DNA of 64,000 nt from Blastococcus sp. CT_GayMR19 (GCF_004570385.1 NZ_SPQL01000002.1:372001-436000), one strand, 5' to 3'. Positions 25,545 through 35,500 are shown, numbered from the stretch's first letter. The notes: generated from the letters alone by a model not told the origin. Numbers and translations: made by a program.

Positions 25545-26065
25545 CGGGCAGGGCCAGAGCCACCGCCGTCGCCGCAGTGCTGATCACGACAGCCTGCGGC
25601 GGGCCCTCGGACACCGGCGGGGACGCCGCATCGCGGCCGGCGACGTCGTCCGAGGCGACCTCCACCGCGCCCAGCGCGACCGCTCCGTCGTCCAGTCCCA
25701 CGCCCGTCGCCGGCACCGCCATCACGACGGCGGACAGCGAGTTCGGCGAGATGCTGTTCGACCAGCCGGGGCAGGCCATCTACCTGTTCGACAAGGAGTC
25801 GTCCGGCCGCCCCGACTGCTACGGGGAGTGTGCGACCGCCTGGCCGCCCGTCCTCACGACCGGGACGCCGCAGCCGATGGGTGCAGTGCGGGCCGAGCTG
25901 CTGGGGACGGTCGCACGGGACGACGGCTCGATGCAGGTCACCTACGCCGGCCATCCGCTCTACTACTACGCGCACGAGGGCCCCGGCCAGGTCCTCTGCC
26001 ATGACGTCGTGGACTTCGGCGGGCGCTGGCTGGTGGTCACGCCGGAAGGCACCGCCGCCCCGTGA
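25541..26065 (+). CDS. lipoprotein with secreted-repeat (Lipoprotein_15) domain
   Basis: A 174-residue lipoprotein: residues 1-19 form a signal ending in ITTACGG (lipobox), followed by a Ser/Thr/Pro linker to about residue 60. The rest carries two copies of the family repeat, MLFDQPGQAIYLFDKES...CYGECATAWPPVLT and VTYAGHPLYYYAHEGPGQVLCHD, typical of the 'secreted repeat of unknown function' family. The start and its ribosome site are discussed with the 7-residue frame just upstream. Function unknown; related proteins have been proposed as redox or electron-transfer surface proteins. Confidence 0.85.
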   Translation: MTGRARATAVAAVLITTACGGPSDTGGDAASRPATSSEATSTAPSATAPSSSPTPVAGTAITTADSEFGEMLFDQPGQAIYLFDKESSGRPDCYGECATAWPPVLTTGTPQPMGAVRAELLGTVARDDGSMQVTYAGHPLYYYAHEGPGQVLCHDVVDFGGRWLVVTPEGTAAP

Positions 26066-26087
26066 GCCCGAACGGGACGTCCACCCC

Positions 26088-26501
26088 TCAGCTCGAGATC
26101 GCCTCGACGAGGTCGCCGACCTTCTCCTCGGGCACGTTGCGTGCGACGTCGCCCTGGCTGACGACGCCGACGAGGTCGTGCCCGTCGATGACCGGCAGCC
26201 GGCGCACCTTGTACTGGGTCATGGTCCGGAGGATCTCCTCGACCGGGTCGTCGGCCCCGATCGTGACCGGCTCGCCCTGTGCCAGCGCCCCCGCCTTCGT
26301 GGAGGACGGGTCGCCGCCGTCGGCCAGGCACTTCACCACGATGTCGCGGTCGGTGAGCATGCCCTTGAGGCGGTTGTCCTCGCCGCAGATCGGCAGTGAT
26401 CCGACGTCCAGGTCCCGCATCTTGCGGGCCGCATCGACCAGCGTCTCGTTCTCACCTACGCACTCGGCGCCGCCGGTCATGATGTCGCGTGCTGTGGCCA
26501 T
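26088..26501 (-). CDS. two-CBS-domain protein
   Basis: A 137-residue cytosolic protein made only of a CBS pair: residues about 6-62 (ARDIMTGGAECVGENETLVDAARKM..GSLPICGED) and 72-130 (GEPVTIGADDPVEEILRTM..VRRLPVIDG..GVVSQGDVA). Such stand-alone pairs bind adenosine nucleotides and often respond to energy state or stress. ATG 26501 is preceded by AGGAGAGTGGG. It is convergent with the lipoprotein gene. Confidence 0.88.
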   Translation of the reverse strand: MATARDIMTGGAECVGENETLVDAARKMRDLDVGSLPICGEDNRLKGMLTDRDIVVKCLADGGDPSSTKAGALAQGEPVTIGADDPVEEILRTMTQYKVRRLPVIDGHDLVGVVSQGDVARNVPEEKVGDLVEAISS

Positions 26502-26620
26502 CCCACTCTCCTGAGAACCGGCCCTGGCCGCGGCCGATCCGGGCAGGTACGCCGGTTCCCAGAATTTGCTCCGGCTCGTCGGCGCGCGCAACGGGTTCCC
26601 GCACCGAGAGCGAACCGCCC

Positions 26621-27067
26621 TCAGTCGCGGCGTTCGACGACGAAGACCGGGATCTCCCGGTCGGTGCGCCGCTGGTGATCGGCGTAGCGGGGAAAGGCGG
26701 CGACGGCCCGCTCCCACCACAGCGCCCGCTCCGCACCGACGAGCTCCCGGGCGACGCCGTCCCAGGGTTCTGGGCCGTCCTGCACGGTGACCTGACCGGG
26801 ATGGGCCTTGAGGTTGTAGTACCAGGTGGGGTGCTCGTCGGCCCCGCCGTGGGAGGCGACCACGGCGTAGACCCCGTCGCGCTCGACGCGCACGAGCGGG
26901 TTCTTGCGGACCTTGCCGGTCCGGGAACCCCGCGTGCTGAGGACGACGACCGGGAACGGTCCGGTGTTGCTGGTGTTGCCCTCCCGACCTCCGGTGCGCT
27001 CGTAGAGGGCCACCTGGTTGCGGACCTTCTCCAGCGGACTGGGCTCGTACTCACCGTCGAGGGGCAC
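26621..27067 (-). CDS. F420-dependent (Ddn-like) nitroreductase/quinone reductase family
   Basis: A 148-residue protein of the deazaflavin-dependent nitroreductase family, split-barrel enzymes that use reduced F420 to reduce quinones or nitro compounds. Recognisable segments are GPFPVVVLSTRGSRTGKVRKNPLV (F420 phosphate binding), VASHGGADEHPTWYYNLKAHP and the closing PRYADHQRRTDREIPVFVVER. The GTG at 27067 begins a protein of standard length. It is divergent from the pyrophosphatase gene. Confidence 0.88.
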   Translation of the reverse strand: MPLDGEYEPSPLEKVRNQVALYERTGGREGNTSNTGPFPVVVLSTRGSRTGKVRKNPLVRVERDGVYAVVASHGGADEHPTWYYNLKAHPGQVTVQDGPEPWDGVARELVGAERALWWERAVAAFPRYADHQRRTDREIPVFVVERRD

Positions 27068-27217
27068 GCCTCGGGACCCTAGGCGAACGGGCTGCTCCGC
27101 ACCCCGCCGAGCCGGATCCGCACCGTCCGGGTCCGTGGCGGCGCCGCGGAGCCGATCCTTCGGCTTGACGCGGGGCCGGGCACCGGGCGAAGGTCGCCTG
27201 GCCGGTGCAGAGGGAGC

Positions 27218-27736
27218 GTGTCCGTGGACGTCGACGTGATCATCGAGATCCCCAAGGGGTCGCGGAACAAGTACGAGTACGACCACAAGCTGGACCGGAT
27301 CCGGCTGGACCGGATGCTGTTCACCTCGACCGGCTACCCGGGCGACTACGGGTTCGTGCCGGACACGCTCGCCGAGGACGGCGACCCGATCGACGTCGTC
27401 GTGCTGCTCGACGAGCCGACCTTCCCCGGCTGCATCATCCGCGCGCGGGTCATCGCCGTGTTCTGGATGCGCGACGAGGAGAAGGCCGACGCCAAGCTGC
27501 TGTGCGTCTCGGCCAACGACCCGCGGAAGGCGCACCTGCAGGACCTGGGCGACGTGCCGATGCACCTGATCGCCGAGATCTGGCACTTCTTCGAGATCTA
27601 CGAGGCGCTCGAGCCCGGCAAGTCGTTGGCCGGCACCCGCGGGTGGGAGCGCCGGAAGGAAGGGATCCAGGCGCTGGAGGACGCCCAGCGCAGGTTCGCC
27701 GAGCACAGCGCCGTCGTCTCCCGCTCCCCTTCCTGA
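27218..27736 (+). CDS. ppa: inorganic pyrophosphatase
   Basis: Family I soluble pyrophosphatase of 172 residues, hydrolysing PPi to drive biosynthetic reactions. Motifs: IEIPKGSRNKYEYD, the GYPGDYGFVPDTLAEDGDPID signature with its three metal-binding aspartates, and KADAKLLCV. GTG codons at 27218 and 27224 both fit; AGAGGGAGC sits better for the second, so the N-terminus may be two residues shorter. Confidence 0.96.
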   Translation: MSVDVDVIIEIPKGSRNKYEYDHKLDRIRLDRMLFTSTGYPGDYGFVPDTLAEDGDPIDVVVLLDEPTFPGCIIRARVIAVFWMRDEEKADAKLLCVSANDPRKAHLQDLGDVPMHLIAEIWHFFEIYEALEPGKSLAGTRGWERRKEGIQALEDAQRRFAEHSAVVSRSPS

Positions 27737-27866
27737 AGCAGCCCCGTCGCGGTTCGTCGGACGCCGATAACCGAGGTGGACCGACCACGCGTCGGGCTCA
27801 GCCGTGCGAGCGCGTGGCGCTCGCCGCCTGCTGCCGTGCTGCCGGACACGACGACATGAGGACTCC

Positions 27867-28262
27867 ATGCGCACGCTCGCCACCACCCTGGCTCTTGCCG
27901 CAGTCCTGACGGCCGGCTGCTCGTCGGGCTCCGCGGTCGAGTACCCGCCGTCATCTGCGGACGACGTCGACGTCACCGAGGACCTGCAGGCGGCGGCCGG
28001 GGGCGAGCCGTGGGCACAGCTGATCACCGAGGCCACCCGGACCGAGGACGATCGACTCGAGGTCCGGACGACCGTCGTCGACCCGCGCGCGGCCGGCTCA
28101 CCCGAGATGGGCCAACCGGCGATCGACATCTGCAGCGCTGCCGTGCAGTGGCTGCAGGCCCAGGGGGCCGGCGATCCCGACGTCAGCGTGATGGAGGCCG
28201 ACGGCTCCACGTACGTCGTCTTCGGGCACCCGTCGTACCCGGGCGGCTGCACCGAGGTCTGA
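27867..28262 (+). CDS. small lipoprotein, unknown function
   Basis: A 131-residue exported protein. The signal MRTLATTLALAAVLTAGCSS has a clear LTAGC lipobox. The mature part has a Ser/Asp linker and then a compact domain with ICSAAVQWLQAQG and a final PSYPGGCTEV; two cysteines could form a disulfide. GAGGA precedes ATG 27867. I do not recognise the family. It lies between ppa and the PilZ gene on the same strand, but spacing does not suggest one operon. Confidence 0.7.
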   Translation: MRTLATTLALAAVLTAGCSSGSAVEYPPSSADDVDVTEDLQAAAGGEPWAQLITEATRTEDDRLEVRTTVVDPRAAGSPEMGQPAIDICSAAVQWLQAQGAGDPDVSVMEADGSTYVVFGHPSYPGGCTEV

Positions 28263-28392
28263 GCCCGGGTCTCCCGCGGCGATTTGCGCCGGACACGCCG
28301 TCGGTTGTCCCTCCTTCCGCTCGGCGTGCCTTACCTTGCGCCGGGCGGCGGGAAGCCGACGCTGAATGGCGACACACAGCGAAGGGCACCTC

Positions 28393-29040
28393 ATGACCGA
28401 CCCCGATCTCGATCAATTCGTCGACCGCCCCGAGGAGAGCGCCTCGGCCGACGTCACGCTGATCTCGCGCGGGGTCACCCTCACGGCGCACGTCGAGGTG
28501 TCGGACACCTACGTCGTCGTGGTCCGGCCGACCGGTGGCGGGCCCGGCTGGGAGAGCGCCGAGATCCAGGTGGGTGATCCCGTCGAGCTGTACTGGATCG
28601 GCGGTCAGGAGGAGCGGACGCTGGCCGGCACGGTCTCGCAGGTCGAGGGCGGTGAGGCGCGGTGGCACGTCGCGGTCTCGGGGCAGGCCGAACGCAGTCA
28701 GCGGCGGAAGGCGGTCCGGGCGCGGGTCGAGCTCGAGGTGCTGATCCCGTGGGCCGGCGCGCAGATGTCCGGCACGACCGTGGACCTCAGCGAGGGCGGG
28801 ATGCGGGCGCTGATGGACGGCTGGGGGCTTCCGCCCGACTCCGGAACCCTCTCCCAGGTCAGCCTCATGCTGGACGACGTCCCCCTGCTCCTGCACGGCG
28901 AGATCGTCTGGACGTCGATCCGCGGAGCCCAGTGGCTGCTGGCCATGAAGTTCCACGACGTGTCGGAGAAGGCCGGCGACCTGCTCCGCCGCAGGGTGTT
29001 CCAGGCCCTTCGCGACGAGCGGGCGGCATCGGCCGGCTGA
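28393..29040 (+). CDS. PilZ-domain cyclic-di-GMP receptor
   Basis: A 215-residue protein with an N-terminal YcgR-like beta domain (residues about 15-100) and a C-terminal PilZ domain. The cyclic-di-GMP motifs are present: RRKAVRAR (RxxxR) near residue 103 and DLSEGGM (DxSxxG) near 133. An in-frame ATG at 28366 would add nine residues, but GAAGGG is positioned for 28393. It is a likely receiver for the cyclic-di-GMP enzymes encoded at both ends of the window, by inference. Confidence 0.87.
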   Translation: MTDPDLDQFVDRPEESASADVTLISRGVTLTAHVEVSDTYVVVVRPTGGGPGWESAEIQVGDPVELYWIGGQEERTLAGTVSQVEGGEARWHVAVSGQAERSQRRKAVRARVELEVLIPWAGAQMSGTTVDLSEGGMRALMDGWGLPPDSGTLSQVSLMLDDVPLLLHGEIVWTSIRGAQWLLAMKFHDVSEKAGDLLRRRVFQALRDERAASAG

Positions 29041-29053
29041 CGTCGGGCCTCCC

Positions 29054-30955
29054 TCAGCGACGGTCCTCGCTGAAGTTGGCGTAGATGTCGCGCTCGTTGA
29101 ACTCACGGCCGAACTGTCGCCGGAAGAAGGCGCTGGTCGAGTACCGGGTCGAGGAGAGGAAGAAGCGTTCCTCGTTCCGCTTGACCATCGCGAAGAAGGT
29201 GTCCGCCGCGTCCGGGCCCAGGTCGAAGTTGTCGTAGTTGACGACGACGTGCACCCGCTGACCGAGTTCGGCGAACCGGCGGTCGAGCTCGGCGGCCAGG
29301 TCGACGGCGTCCTGCGCGGTGACCAGCCGCAGGCCCTCGAAGTTGACGTAGACCGTGTCGGTGGCCCGATCGAACCGGAAGCGCTCGTCCATGCCGACCG
29401 GTGGCCGGTCACGCAGTCCCATCGGCCGGTCGCGGAAGATGACCGCCTCCATCGTGCACAGGTCGTCGCTGACGGCGGGACGGACCGCCATGTGCGCCAG
29501 CACGTCCCGTTCCACGTCGATGCCCGGAGCGACCTCGACCAGTGCGAGACCGTGGTCGGTGAGCCGCAGGACGCAGCGCTCCGTGACGTAGTGGACGGAC
29601 TGCCCGCGTTCGACGGCCAGGCGCCCGTTGAAGGTCACCTGCCCGACCTGGTCGCGGAACTTCGGTATCGCGCCGGTGTCGTCGACGACCAGCGCGCCGT
29701 CGCGCACCGCCACCCGCGAGCGCGCCGTGAACGTGCCGAGGAAGAAGACCGCCTTGGCGTTCTGGCTGATGTTGATGAAGCCGCCCGCACCGGCGACCCG
29801 GCGTCCGAACCGGCTGACGTTGACGTTGCCCTCGGCGTCGGCTTCGGCCATGCCCAGGAACGCCTGGTCGAGGCCGCCGCCGTCGTAGAAGTCGAACTGG
29901 TACTGCTGGTCGATGATCGCCTGAGGATTGGTGACGGCGCCGAAGCTCAGCCCGCCGGCCGGGATGCCGCCGACACCGCCGGGCTCGACGGTCAGGGTGA
30001 TCAGGTCGAGGATCCGCTCCTCGGCGGCCACCGCCGCGACCCCCTCGGGGATCCCGATCCCGAGGTTCACCACCGCGTTGGGCGACAGGAACATCGCGGC
30101 GCGGCGGGCGATCACCTTGCGCGCATCCAGGGGCATCGGCGCCAGTCCGGTGCTGGGCGCGGTGATCTCGCCGGTGTAGGCGGGGTTGTAGGCCTCGGCG
30201 AACGTCTGGCCGTGATTCGCGGGCTCCGCGACGACGACCGCGTCGACCAGGATGCCGGGGATCTTCACCTCGCGCGGGCTCAGCGTCCGGCGCTCGGTCA
30301 CCCGCTCGACCTGCACGATGACCACGCCACCGGAGTTCTTCGCGGCCTGCGCCATCGACAGCACCTCGAGGGTGAGCGCCTCCCGCTCCATCGTGATGTT
30401 GCCCTCGGGGTCGGCGGTCGTCCCGCGCAGCAGGGCCACGTGCACCGGCTGCGCGGGGAAGAACAGGTGCTCCTCCCCGCGCAGCGTCACCAGTTCGACC
30501 AACTCCTCCGTGGTGCACTCGTTCATCCGGCCGCCCCCGTGGCGCGGATCGACGAACGTGCCGAGCCCGACCTTCGTCACCACGCCGGGGCGGCCGCCGG
30601 CGATCTCCCGGAACAGGTGGCTGATGACCCCCTGCGGCCAGCAGTACGCCTCGATCCGGTCGTCGAGCGCGAGCACGCCGAGGCTCGGCACGAGCCCCCA
30701 GTGCCCGCCGATGACGCGGCGCACCATGCCGTCGGCCCCGAAGTGGTTCAGCCCCCGCGTGCCGCCGTCGCCCTGGCCCGCCGCGTAGACCAGGGTCAGG
30801 TCCCGCGGCGAGCCAGTGGCCTCGAACCGCCGTTCCAGCGCGAGCGCCAGCTCCTCGGCGAACCCGACGCCGACGAAACCTCCGGTCGCGACGGTGTCGC
30901 CGTCGTGGACGATCTGCGCCGCGGCGTCGGCCGAGATGACCTTGTTGCGCTGCAC
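29054..30955 (-). CDS. class I acyl-CoA:acetate/3-ketoacid CoA-transferase (fused subunits)
   Basis: A 633-residue CoA-transferase with alpha and beta halves fused, similar to YdiF. The first half opens with [25 protein letters not shown]; the second has [13 protein letters not shown], whose Glu is the predicted covalent CoA-thioester residue, and [15 protein letters not shown]. About 110 extra residues follow the standard fold (from [17 protein letters not shown]), with an alternating-strand pattern of unknown role. It would exchange CoA between short-chain acids. The neighbouring MHS permease, 13 bases away, could import the acid. Confidence 0.88.
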   Translation of the reverse strand: MQRNKVISADAAAQIVHDGDTVATGGFVGVGFAEELALALERRFEATGSPRDLTLVYAAGQGDGGTRGLNHFGADGMVRRVIGGHWGLVPSLGVLALDDRIEAYCWPQGVISHLFREIAGGRPGVVTKVGLGTFVDPRHGGGRMNECTTEELVELVTLRGEEHLFFPAQPVHVALLRGTTADPEGNITMEREALTLEVLSMAQAAKNSGGVVIVQVERVTERRTLSPREVKIPGILVDAVVVAEPANHGQTFAEAYNPAYTGEITAPSTGLAPMPLDARKVIARRAAMFLSPNAVVNLGIGIPEGVAAVAAEERILDLITLTVEPGGVGGIPAGGLSFGAVTNPQAIIDQQYQFDFYDGGGLDQAFLGMAEADAEGNVNVSRFGRRVAGAGGFINISQNAKAVFFLGTFTARSRVAVRDGALVVDDTGAIPKFRDQVGQVTFNGRLAVERGQSVHYVTERCVLRLTDHGLALVEVAPGIDVERDVLAHMAVRPAVSDDLCTMEAVIFRDRPMGLRDRPPVGMDERFRFDRATDTVYVNFEGLRLVTAQDAVDLAAELDRRFAELGQRVHVVVNYDNFDLGPDAADTFFAMVKRNEERFFLSSTRYSTSAFFRRQFGREFNERDIYANFSEDRR

Positions 30956-30968
30956 GGGACGACGGGAC

Positions 30969-32333
30969 TCAGCGCCGGCCGGCGCCGGCCGTGGCCCGAT
31001 CGGCGGCGGGATCCCGCGTCAGGTCGCTGTGCGCCGTCTCCCGGCTGAGCACGACGGCGAGCACGGTGAGCACCGCGGCGCCGGCGAGGTACAGCGAGAT
31101 CGGGAGGGAGTTGCCGTACTCCAGCAGCAGCGCCGTGGCGATGATCGGGGCCAGGCTGCCCGCCACGATCGAGGACACCTGACCGGCCACCGACAGACCG
31201 CTGTACCGCACCTGGGTGGAGAACATCTCGGAGAAGAAGGCCGCCTGGGGCCCGTACATCGCTCCGTGGAGGACCAGTCCGATCGTGCCGGCGAGCGCCA
31301 GCAGCAGGAACGACCCCGAGTCGTACATGGTGAAGAAGACGAAGCCCCACACCCCGACGCCCACGGCGCCGACCAGGTAGACCGGCCGTCGGCCGAACTT
31401 GTCGGACAGGGCGCCCATCGCGGGGATGGCCACGAAGTGGATCGCCGACGCGATGAGCGCCGCGTTGAGCGCCGTCCCCCGCGAGATACCCACCTCGGTG
31501 GTGGCGTAGGCCAGCGCGAACGCGGTGAAGATGTAGTAGCCGATGTTCTCGCCCAGGCGGGCGCCGATGGCCAGGATGATCTCCCGCGGGTACTCGCGCA
31601 GCACCTGGACGACGGGCAGCTTGGGCGCTTCCTCCGCCGTGGCGGCGTGCTCCTTGGCGGCGCGGAAGACCGGCGACTCCTCGATCGAGACCCGGATCCA
31701 GAGACCCACGCCCACGAGCACCGCGCTCAGCAGGAACGGGATGCGCCAGCCCCAGGACTCGAACTGCTGGTCGTCGGTCATCGCCGAGACCACCGCGAGG
31801 ACGGCGACGGCGAGCAGGTTGCCCGCCGGCGCGCCGGCCTGCGGCCAGGAGGCCCAGTACCCGCGTCGCTCCGGCGTGCCGTACTCGGCGGCCATCAGGA
31901 CGGCGCCGCCCCACTCGCCTCCGAGGGCGAAGCCCTGCACCAGGCGGAGCACGATCAGCAGGATCGGTGCCCAGACGCCGATCGCCCCGTACGTCGGCAG
32001 CAGGCCGATCAGGAACGTCGCGCCGCCCATCAGCATCAGCGTGATGACCAGCATCTGCTTGCGGCCGATCTTGTCGCCGAAGTGCCCGAAGATCACGCCA
32101 CCGATCGGCCGGGCCGCGAAGCCCACCGCGTACGTGGCGAACGCGAGCAGCGTGCCGACGAGCGGGTCGAAGTCGGGGAAGAACAGCTTGTTGAAGACCA
32201 GCGCGGCGGCCGAGCCGTAGAGGAAGAAGTCGTACCACTCCACGGTGGTCCCGACGAGGCTGGCACCGACGACCTTGACGATGGACGTGCGCGACTCGGG
32301 CGGCACGGCGGCTTCCTGGTGGGACCTGGACAA
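30969..32333 (-). CDS. MHS-family (ProP/ShiA-like) MFS symporter
   Basis: A 454-residue, twelve-helix metabolite:proton symporter. Family marks are [20 protein letters not shown] in helix 1, [15 protein letters not shown] (motif A), [18 protein letters not shown] in helix 4 and [17 protein letters not shown] start at 32333 is chosen because AAAGGGA lies 8-10 bases upstream, whereas the ATG at 32340 is in another frame. It heads a two-gene unit with the CoA-transferase, suggesting uptake and activation of a small carboxylate. Confidence 0.88.
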   Translation of the reverse strand: MSRSHQEAAVPPESRTSIVKVVGASLVGTTVEWYDFFLYGSAAALVFNKLFFPDFDPLVGTLLAFATYAVGFAARPIGGVIFGHFGDKIGRKQMLVITLMLMGGATFLIGLLPTYGAIGVWAPILLIVLRLVQGFALGGEWGGAVLMAAEYGTPERRGYWASWPQAGAPAGNLLAVAVLAVVSAMTDDQQFESWGWRIPFLLSAVLVGVGLWIRVSIEESPVFRAAKEHAATAEEAPKLPVVQVLREYPREIILAIGARLGENIGYYIFTAFALAYATTEVGISRGTALNAALIASAIHFVAIPAMGALSDKFGRRPVYLVGAVGVGVWGFVFFTMYDSGSFLLLALAGTIGLVLHGAMYGPQAAFFSEMFSTQVRYSGLSVAGQVSSIVAGSLAPIIATALLLEYGNSLPISLYLAGAAVLTVLAVVLSRETAHSDLTRDPAADRATAGAGRR

Positions 32334-32938
32334 GGCTCATTCCCTTTCACGTGTGCAGGGCGGTCGACGATTCCTGTGTCTTCGGCAGAAGGCTCTAAAC
32401 CCATTGGCGATGCTCGCCCGGCGACCGTCGGCCGCCTCCGTCGATCCGGGCTCGGTTCGACGCGCCCCGCGCTGGTGCGGTGTGGCGCGGCAGCGACGAA
32501 ACGACCGGATGAGAGGCGAGCGGTCCGGCGCCGGAGGGGCACCCGGTCAGCCGGAGGCCGTCCCTCGGGCAGCGGCTGATGGTGCGTGCCTCACCGGCGC
32601 GTTCGGCGGCGATCGGGAACCGGCGGCGTCCACGGAGGACCGTGCCAGCGCCATCGTGTCCCGCCTCTCCGTCGGTGCCCGGCCACAGCATGCCCAAGGT
32701 CCCGGGTTCTCGCTCATCGGAAGGCCGCACGGGGAAGGGAGCCCATCTCCCCACGCCGGACGCAGAGCAACGAGGCCAGGAAGACGGCTCTTGAGGACTG
32801 CGACGGCCGGCCCAGCCGCAGCGCGGCCGTCCGCGCGCTGCGGTGGCTCGAGCCTTCGCCCGGCGGAACGCGTCGCGGTGTCACGTCCGGCTCGTGGCCG
32901 GTGTCTCCATGTCGACGGGAGCAGACACAGGAGGAGAC
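32334..32938. other. 605-base gap between MHS permease and ECF41 unit
   Basis: No convincing protein gene on either strand; frames here are short, Arg-rich and without ribosome sites. The right end holds an ECF41-type promoter, described separately. Nothing else recognised. Confidence 0.6.
32879..32905 (+). promoter_or_regulatory. ECF41-type promoter of the decarboxylase-sigma unit
   Basis: TGTCACG at 32879-32885 is followed after exactly 16 bases by TGTC at 32902-32905. The published ECF41 consensus is TGTCACA, 16 bases, CGTC, so only two positions differ. It lies 34 bases before the decarboxylase ATG and would make the unit autoregulated. Confidence 0.65.
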
Positions 32939-33532
32939 ATGACGAGCACCACCCGGATCCCCGCGACCGAGATCACCGGCATCTACGGGGCTCTGATCAA
33001 GACGATCAGCCGCAGGATGCTCGGCCAGGTGCCGGACGCCGTCGGCGTGATGTGGCACTACCCGGCCCTGCTGAAGGACCAGATGAAGTTCGGTCGCCGG
33101 ACCGAGTCGTGGAACCGGCTCGATCCGAACCTGGCGTCGCTCGCGACCATGGCCGCGGCCGCATCGATCGGCTGCAGCTTCTGCCTCGACCTCCACTACT
33201 TCATGACGCACAACCGCGGCCTCGACGAGACGAAGGCGCGGGAGGTGCCGCGCTGGCGGGAGTCCACTGCCTTCGCTCCCCTGGAGCGGCGGGTCATGGA
33301 GTACGCCGAGGCGATGTGCCGGACGCCGCTCACCGTCACCGACGAGATGTCGGCCGCGTTGCTCGACGACCTGGGGGCGGCCGCGCTCCTGGAGCTGACT
33401 GCCCGGATCGGCGTGATGAACATGACCGCCCGGGGCAACGTCGCACTGGGGATCCGCTCGGCGGAGTTCTCGGCGTCCTGCGGGCTGCCGCCCATGGCGG
33501 TCCCGTCGGCGGACGGCGTCGCCTCGGCATGA
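32939..33532 (+). CDS. carboxymuconolactone decarboxylase family protein (ECF41 partner)
   Basis: A 197-residue AhpD-like/carboxymuconolactone decarboxylase family protein. It contains the redox motif GCSFCLDLH (CxxC followed by His) near residue 80, and a second helix EYAEAMCRTPLTVTDEM. AGGAGGA precedes ATG 32939. Its stop overlaps the sigma-factor ATG (ATGA). Genes of this family are one of the three hallmark neighbours of ECF41 sigma factors, which is strong context. Actual substrate unknown. Confidence 0.88.
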   Translation: MTSTTRIPATEITGIYGALIKTISRRMLGQVPDAVGVMWHYPALLKDQMKFGRRTESWNRLDPNLASLATMAAAASIGCSFCLDLHYFMTHNRGLDETKAREVPRWRESTAFAPLERRVMEYAEAMCRTPLTVTDEMSAALLDDLGAAALLELTARIGVMNMTARGNVALGIRSAEFSASCGLPPMAVPSADGVASA

Positions 33533-34398
33533 CCGACGACCCCTTCATCGCCCACCGCAGCCTGCTGTTCACCGTCGCCTACGAGATGCTCGGCTCTGCC
33601 GCCGACGCCGACGACGTGGTGCAGGAGACCTGGCTGCGGTGGGCGGAGGTGGACCGGACGACGGTGCGCGACCCGCGGGCCTACCTGGTGCGGATCGTCA
33701 CCCGTCAGGCGCTCAACCGGCTGCGCACCGTGTCCCGCCGCCGCGAGGACTACGTCGGCGAGTGGCTGCCCGAGCCGCTGCTGACCAGCCCCGACGTCGC
33801 CGAGGACGTCGAGCTGGCCGAGAGCGTCTCGATCGCGATGCTCACCGTGCTGGAGACGCTCGGGCCGACCGAGCGCGCGGTCCTGGTGCTGCACGAGGTG
33901 TTCGACGTGCCCTACGACGAGATCGCCGAGGCCGTCGGCAAGACGAGCGCCGCGGTCCGGCAGATCGCGCACCGGGCACGTGAGCACGTGGCCGCCCGGC
34001 GCCCGCGGATGGCGGTGAGCCGTGCCGAGCAGCAGCAGGTGGTGGAGCGGTTCCTCGCCGCGGTCACCGCGGGTGACCTGGAGGGGCTTCTGGACGTGCT
34101 GGCACCCGACGTCGTCGCGGTCGCCGACAGCGGGGGCCTGGCGCCCGCCGCCCGGCGCCCGGTCGTGGGCCGGGAGCGGGTGGCCAACGCGCTGTCGCGC
34201 TTCGCGGAGTTCGCGCCCCGGGTGGAGATCACCACGCCGCTGGTCAACGGCACGGTCGGCGCGCGGATCGACCCGGGCGGCGAGTACGACACGGCGATCA
34301 CCTTCGTCGTCGAGGACGGCCGGATCACCCGCATGTACGCGATGCGCAACCCGCACAAGCTGGGCCGGCTCGACGAGGTGGCCGAGCTCCGGCGGTGA
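33529..34398 (+). CDS. ECF41-group (SigJ-like) RNA polymerase sigma factor with SnoaL-like tail
   Basis: A 289-residue extracytoplasmic-function sigma factor. Region 2 covers residues about 5-70 (AYEMLGSAADADDVVQETWLRW), region 4 about 105-160 (LGPTERAVLVLHEVFDVPYDEIAEAVGKTSAAVRQIAHRA). A C-terminal SnoaL/NTF2-like domain of about 110 residues (QQVVERFLAAVTAGDLEGLL) replaces a separate anti-sigma factor, as is known for ECF41. It overlaps the upstream decarboxylase gene by four bases and shares its ECF41-type promoter. Confidence 0.92.
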   Translation: MTDDPFIAHRSLLFTVAYEMLGSAADADDVVQETWLRWAEVDRTTVRDPRAYLVRIVTRQALNRLRTVSRRREDYVGEWLPEPLLTSPDVAEDVELAESVSIAMLTVLETLGPTERAVLVLHEVFDVPYDEIAEAVGKTSAAVRQIAHRAREHVAARRPRMAVSRAEQQQVVERFLAAVTAGDLEGLLDVLAPDVVAVADSGGLAPAARRPVVGRERVANALSRFAEFAPRVEITTPLVNGTVGARIDPGGEYDTAITFVVEDGRITRMYAMRNPHKLGRLDEVAELRR

Positions 34399-34402
34399 CC
34401 GG

Positions 34403-35455
34403 TCAGACGCGCGGCAGGTAGTGGTCGAAGAACAGCCGACCGGTCAGCTCGCCGCGGCTCCGGACACCCGTCTTCTCGAAGACGTTCTTGACGTGGTCGG
34501 CGACCGTGTACGGCGACAGCCACAGGGCCCGGGCGATCTCGGCGTTGCTGTGCCCGCGGACGACGAGCCCGACGACCTCGACCTCCCGCTCGGTCAACCG
34601 GTAGGCGTCGGTCAGCAGCGCCGCGATGTCGGCCGGCCGCGAGGGCTCGACGACCAGGCTCACCGTCGACCCGGCCAACCGCTCGGCGTGCAGGGTGAGC
34701 CAGCGGCCGGTCCGGGTGCGCAGCCGGCAGCGGGAGCTGCCCCGCCGGCTGTGCGCGGACCGGACGAGCGAGGTGACGGCGAAGGGCAGTCCGTCGACGT
34801 CGCTGTCCTCGACCTCGGCCAGCCGCTCCAGCGCGGTCGGCGATCCGGTGAGGACGGCGACGCCGAGATCGGTCACGTCCACCAGGACGACGCCGGGCCC
34901 GTCCGCGGTCTGCTCGGCCGCGCGCGCCGCGAGCTGCACGCGGCGCAGCGCGTCGGCGACCCGCGCGCTCAGCGTGCCGAGGAGCGCGGCCTCCACCGTC
35001 GTGAAGTCGGGGACGTCGGTGCCGCGGAAAAGGATCATGGCGCCCCAGGGGGTCCGGCCCTCGCGGTGGACGGCCCGGACCTCGTGCGGGAGTCCGGCCG
35101 GCTGCAGCACCTCGCGGAACCGTGCGCTGCGGAACGGGTGGCGGCCGGTCTCCTCCGACAGCCGGGACACCGGCGGGTCGGCCCGGGCGATGTCTGCCAG
35201 GCGGCCCACGTCGGCCTCGTCCCCGTACTCGAGTTCGAGCAGGCGCGGGACCAGGGACATGGGCAGGCCCTCGACGTGGAAGCCACCGGTCGGCAGCGCC
35301 GTCGACGGGTCGAAGCTCATCGCGCACCAGCGGTCGAACGGCACCGCGGTGGCCACCGCCCCGGCGACCGCCCGGTGCAGTTCGGTGGCGTCGGTCGCCG
35401 TCCGGCAGGAGCGCTCGACCTCCGCCGTCACCTGGCGAACCCGTCGCTGGTCCAT
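34403..35455 (-). CDS. LuxR-family transcriptional regulator with GAF-like sensor
   Basis: A 350-residue regulator. The N-terminal half (about residues 20-180) is GAF-like and the C-terminus has a LuxR helix-turn-helix (YRLTEREVEVVGLVVRGHSNAEIARALWLSPYTVADHVKNVF), about residues 280-335. No receiver domain. It converges with the sigma-factor gene, five bases apart. Its upstream region is cut by the IS481-family element only 45 bases before the ATG, which removed it from the flavin oxidoreductase it probably faced divergently. Confidence 0.87.
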   Translation of the reverse strand: MDQRRVRQVTAEVERSCRTATDATELHRAVAGAVATAVPFDRWCAMSFDPSTALPTGGFHVEGLPMSLVPRLLELEYGDEADVGRLADIARADPPVSRLSEETGRHPFRSARFREVLQPAGLPHEVRAVHREGRTPWGAMILFRGTDVPDFTTVEAALLGTLSARVADALRRVQLAARAAEQTADGPGVVLVDVTDLGVAVLTGSPTALERLAEVEDSDVDGLPFAVTSLVRSAHSRRGSSRCRLRTRTGRWLTLHAERLAGSTVSLVVEPSRPADIAALLTDAYRLTEREVEVVGLVVRGHSNAEIARALWLSPYTVADHVKNVFEKTGVRSRGELTGRLFFDHYLPRV

Positions 35456-35500
35456 GGCAGGAAGTGTCCGGCCGGACGTGCCCCTGACGGAACCCCTAGC

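Noticed and set aside
32395-32754. 119-codon minus-strand frame in the 605-base gap
   Set aside because: Biased composition and no ribosome site or motif.
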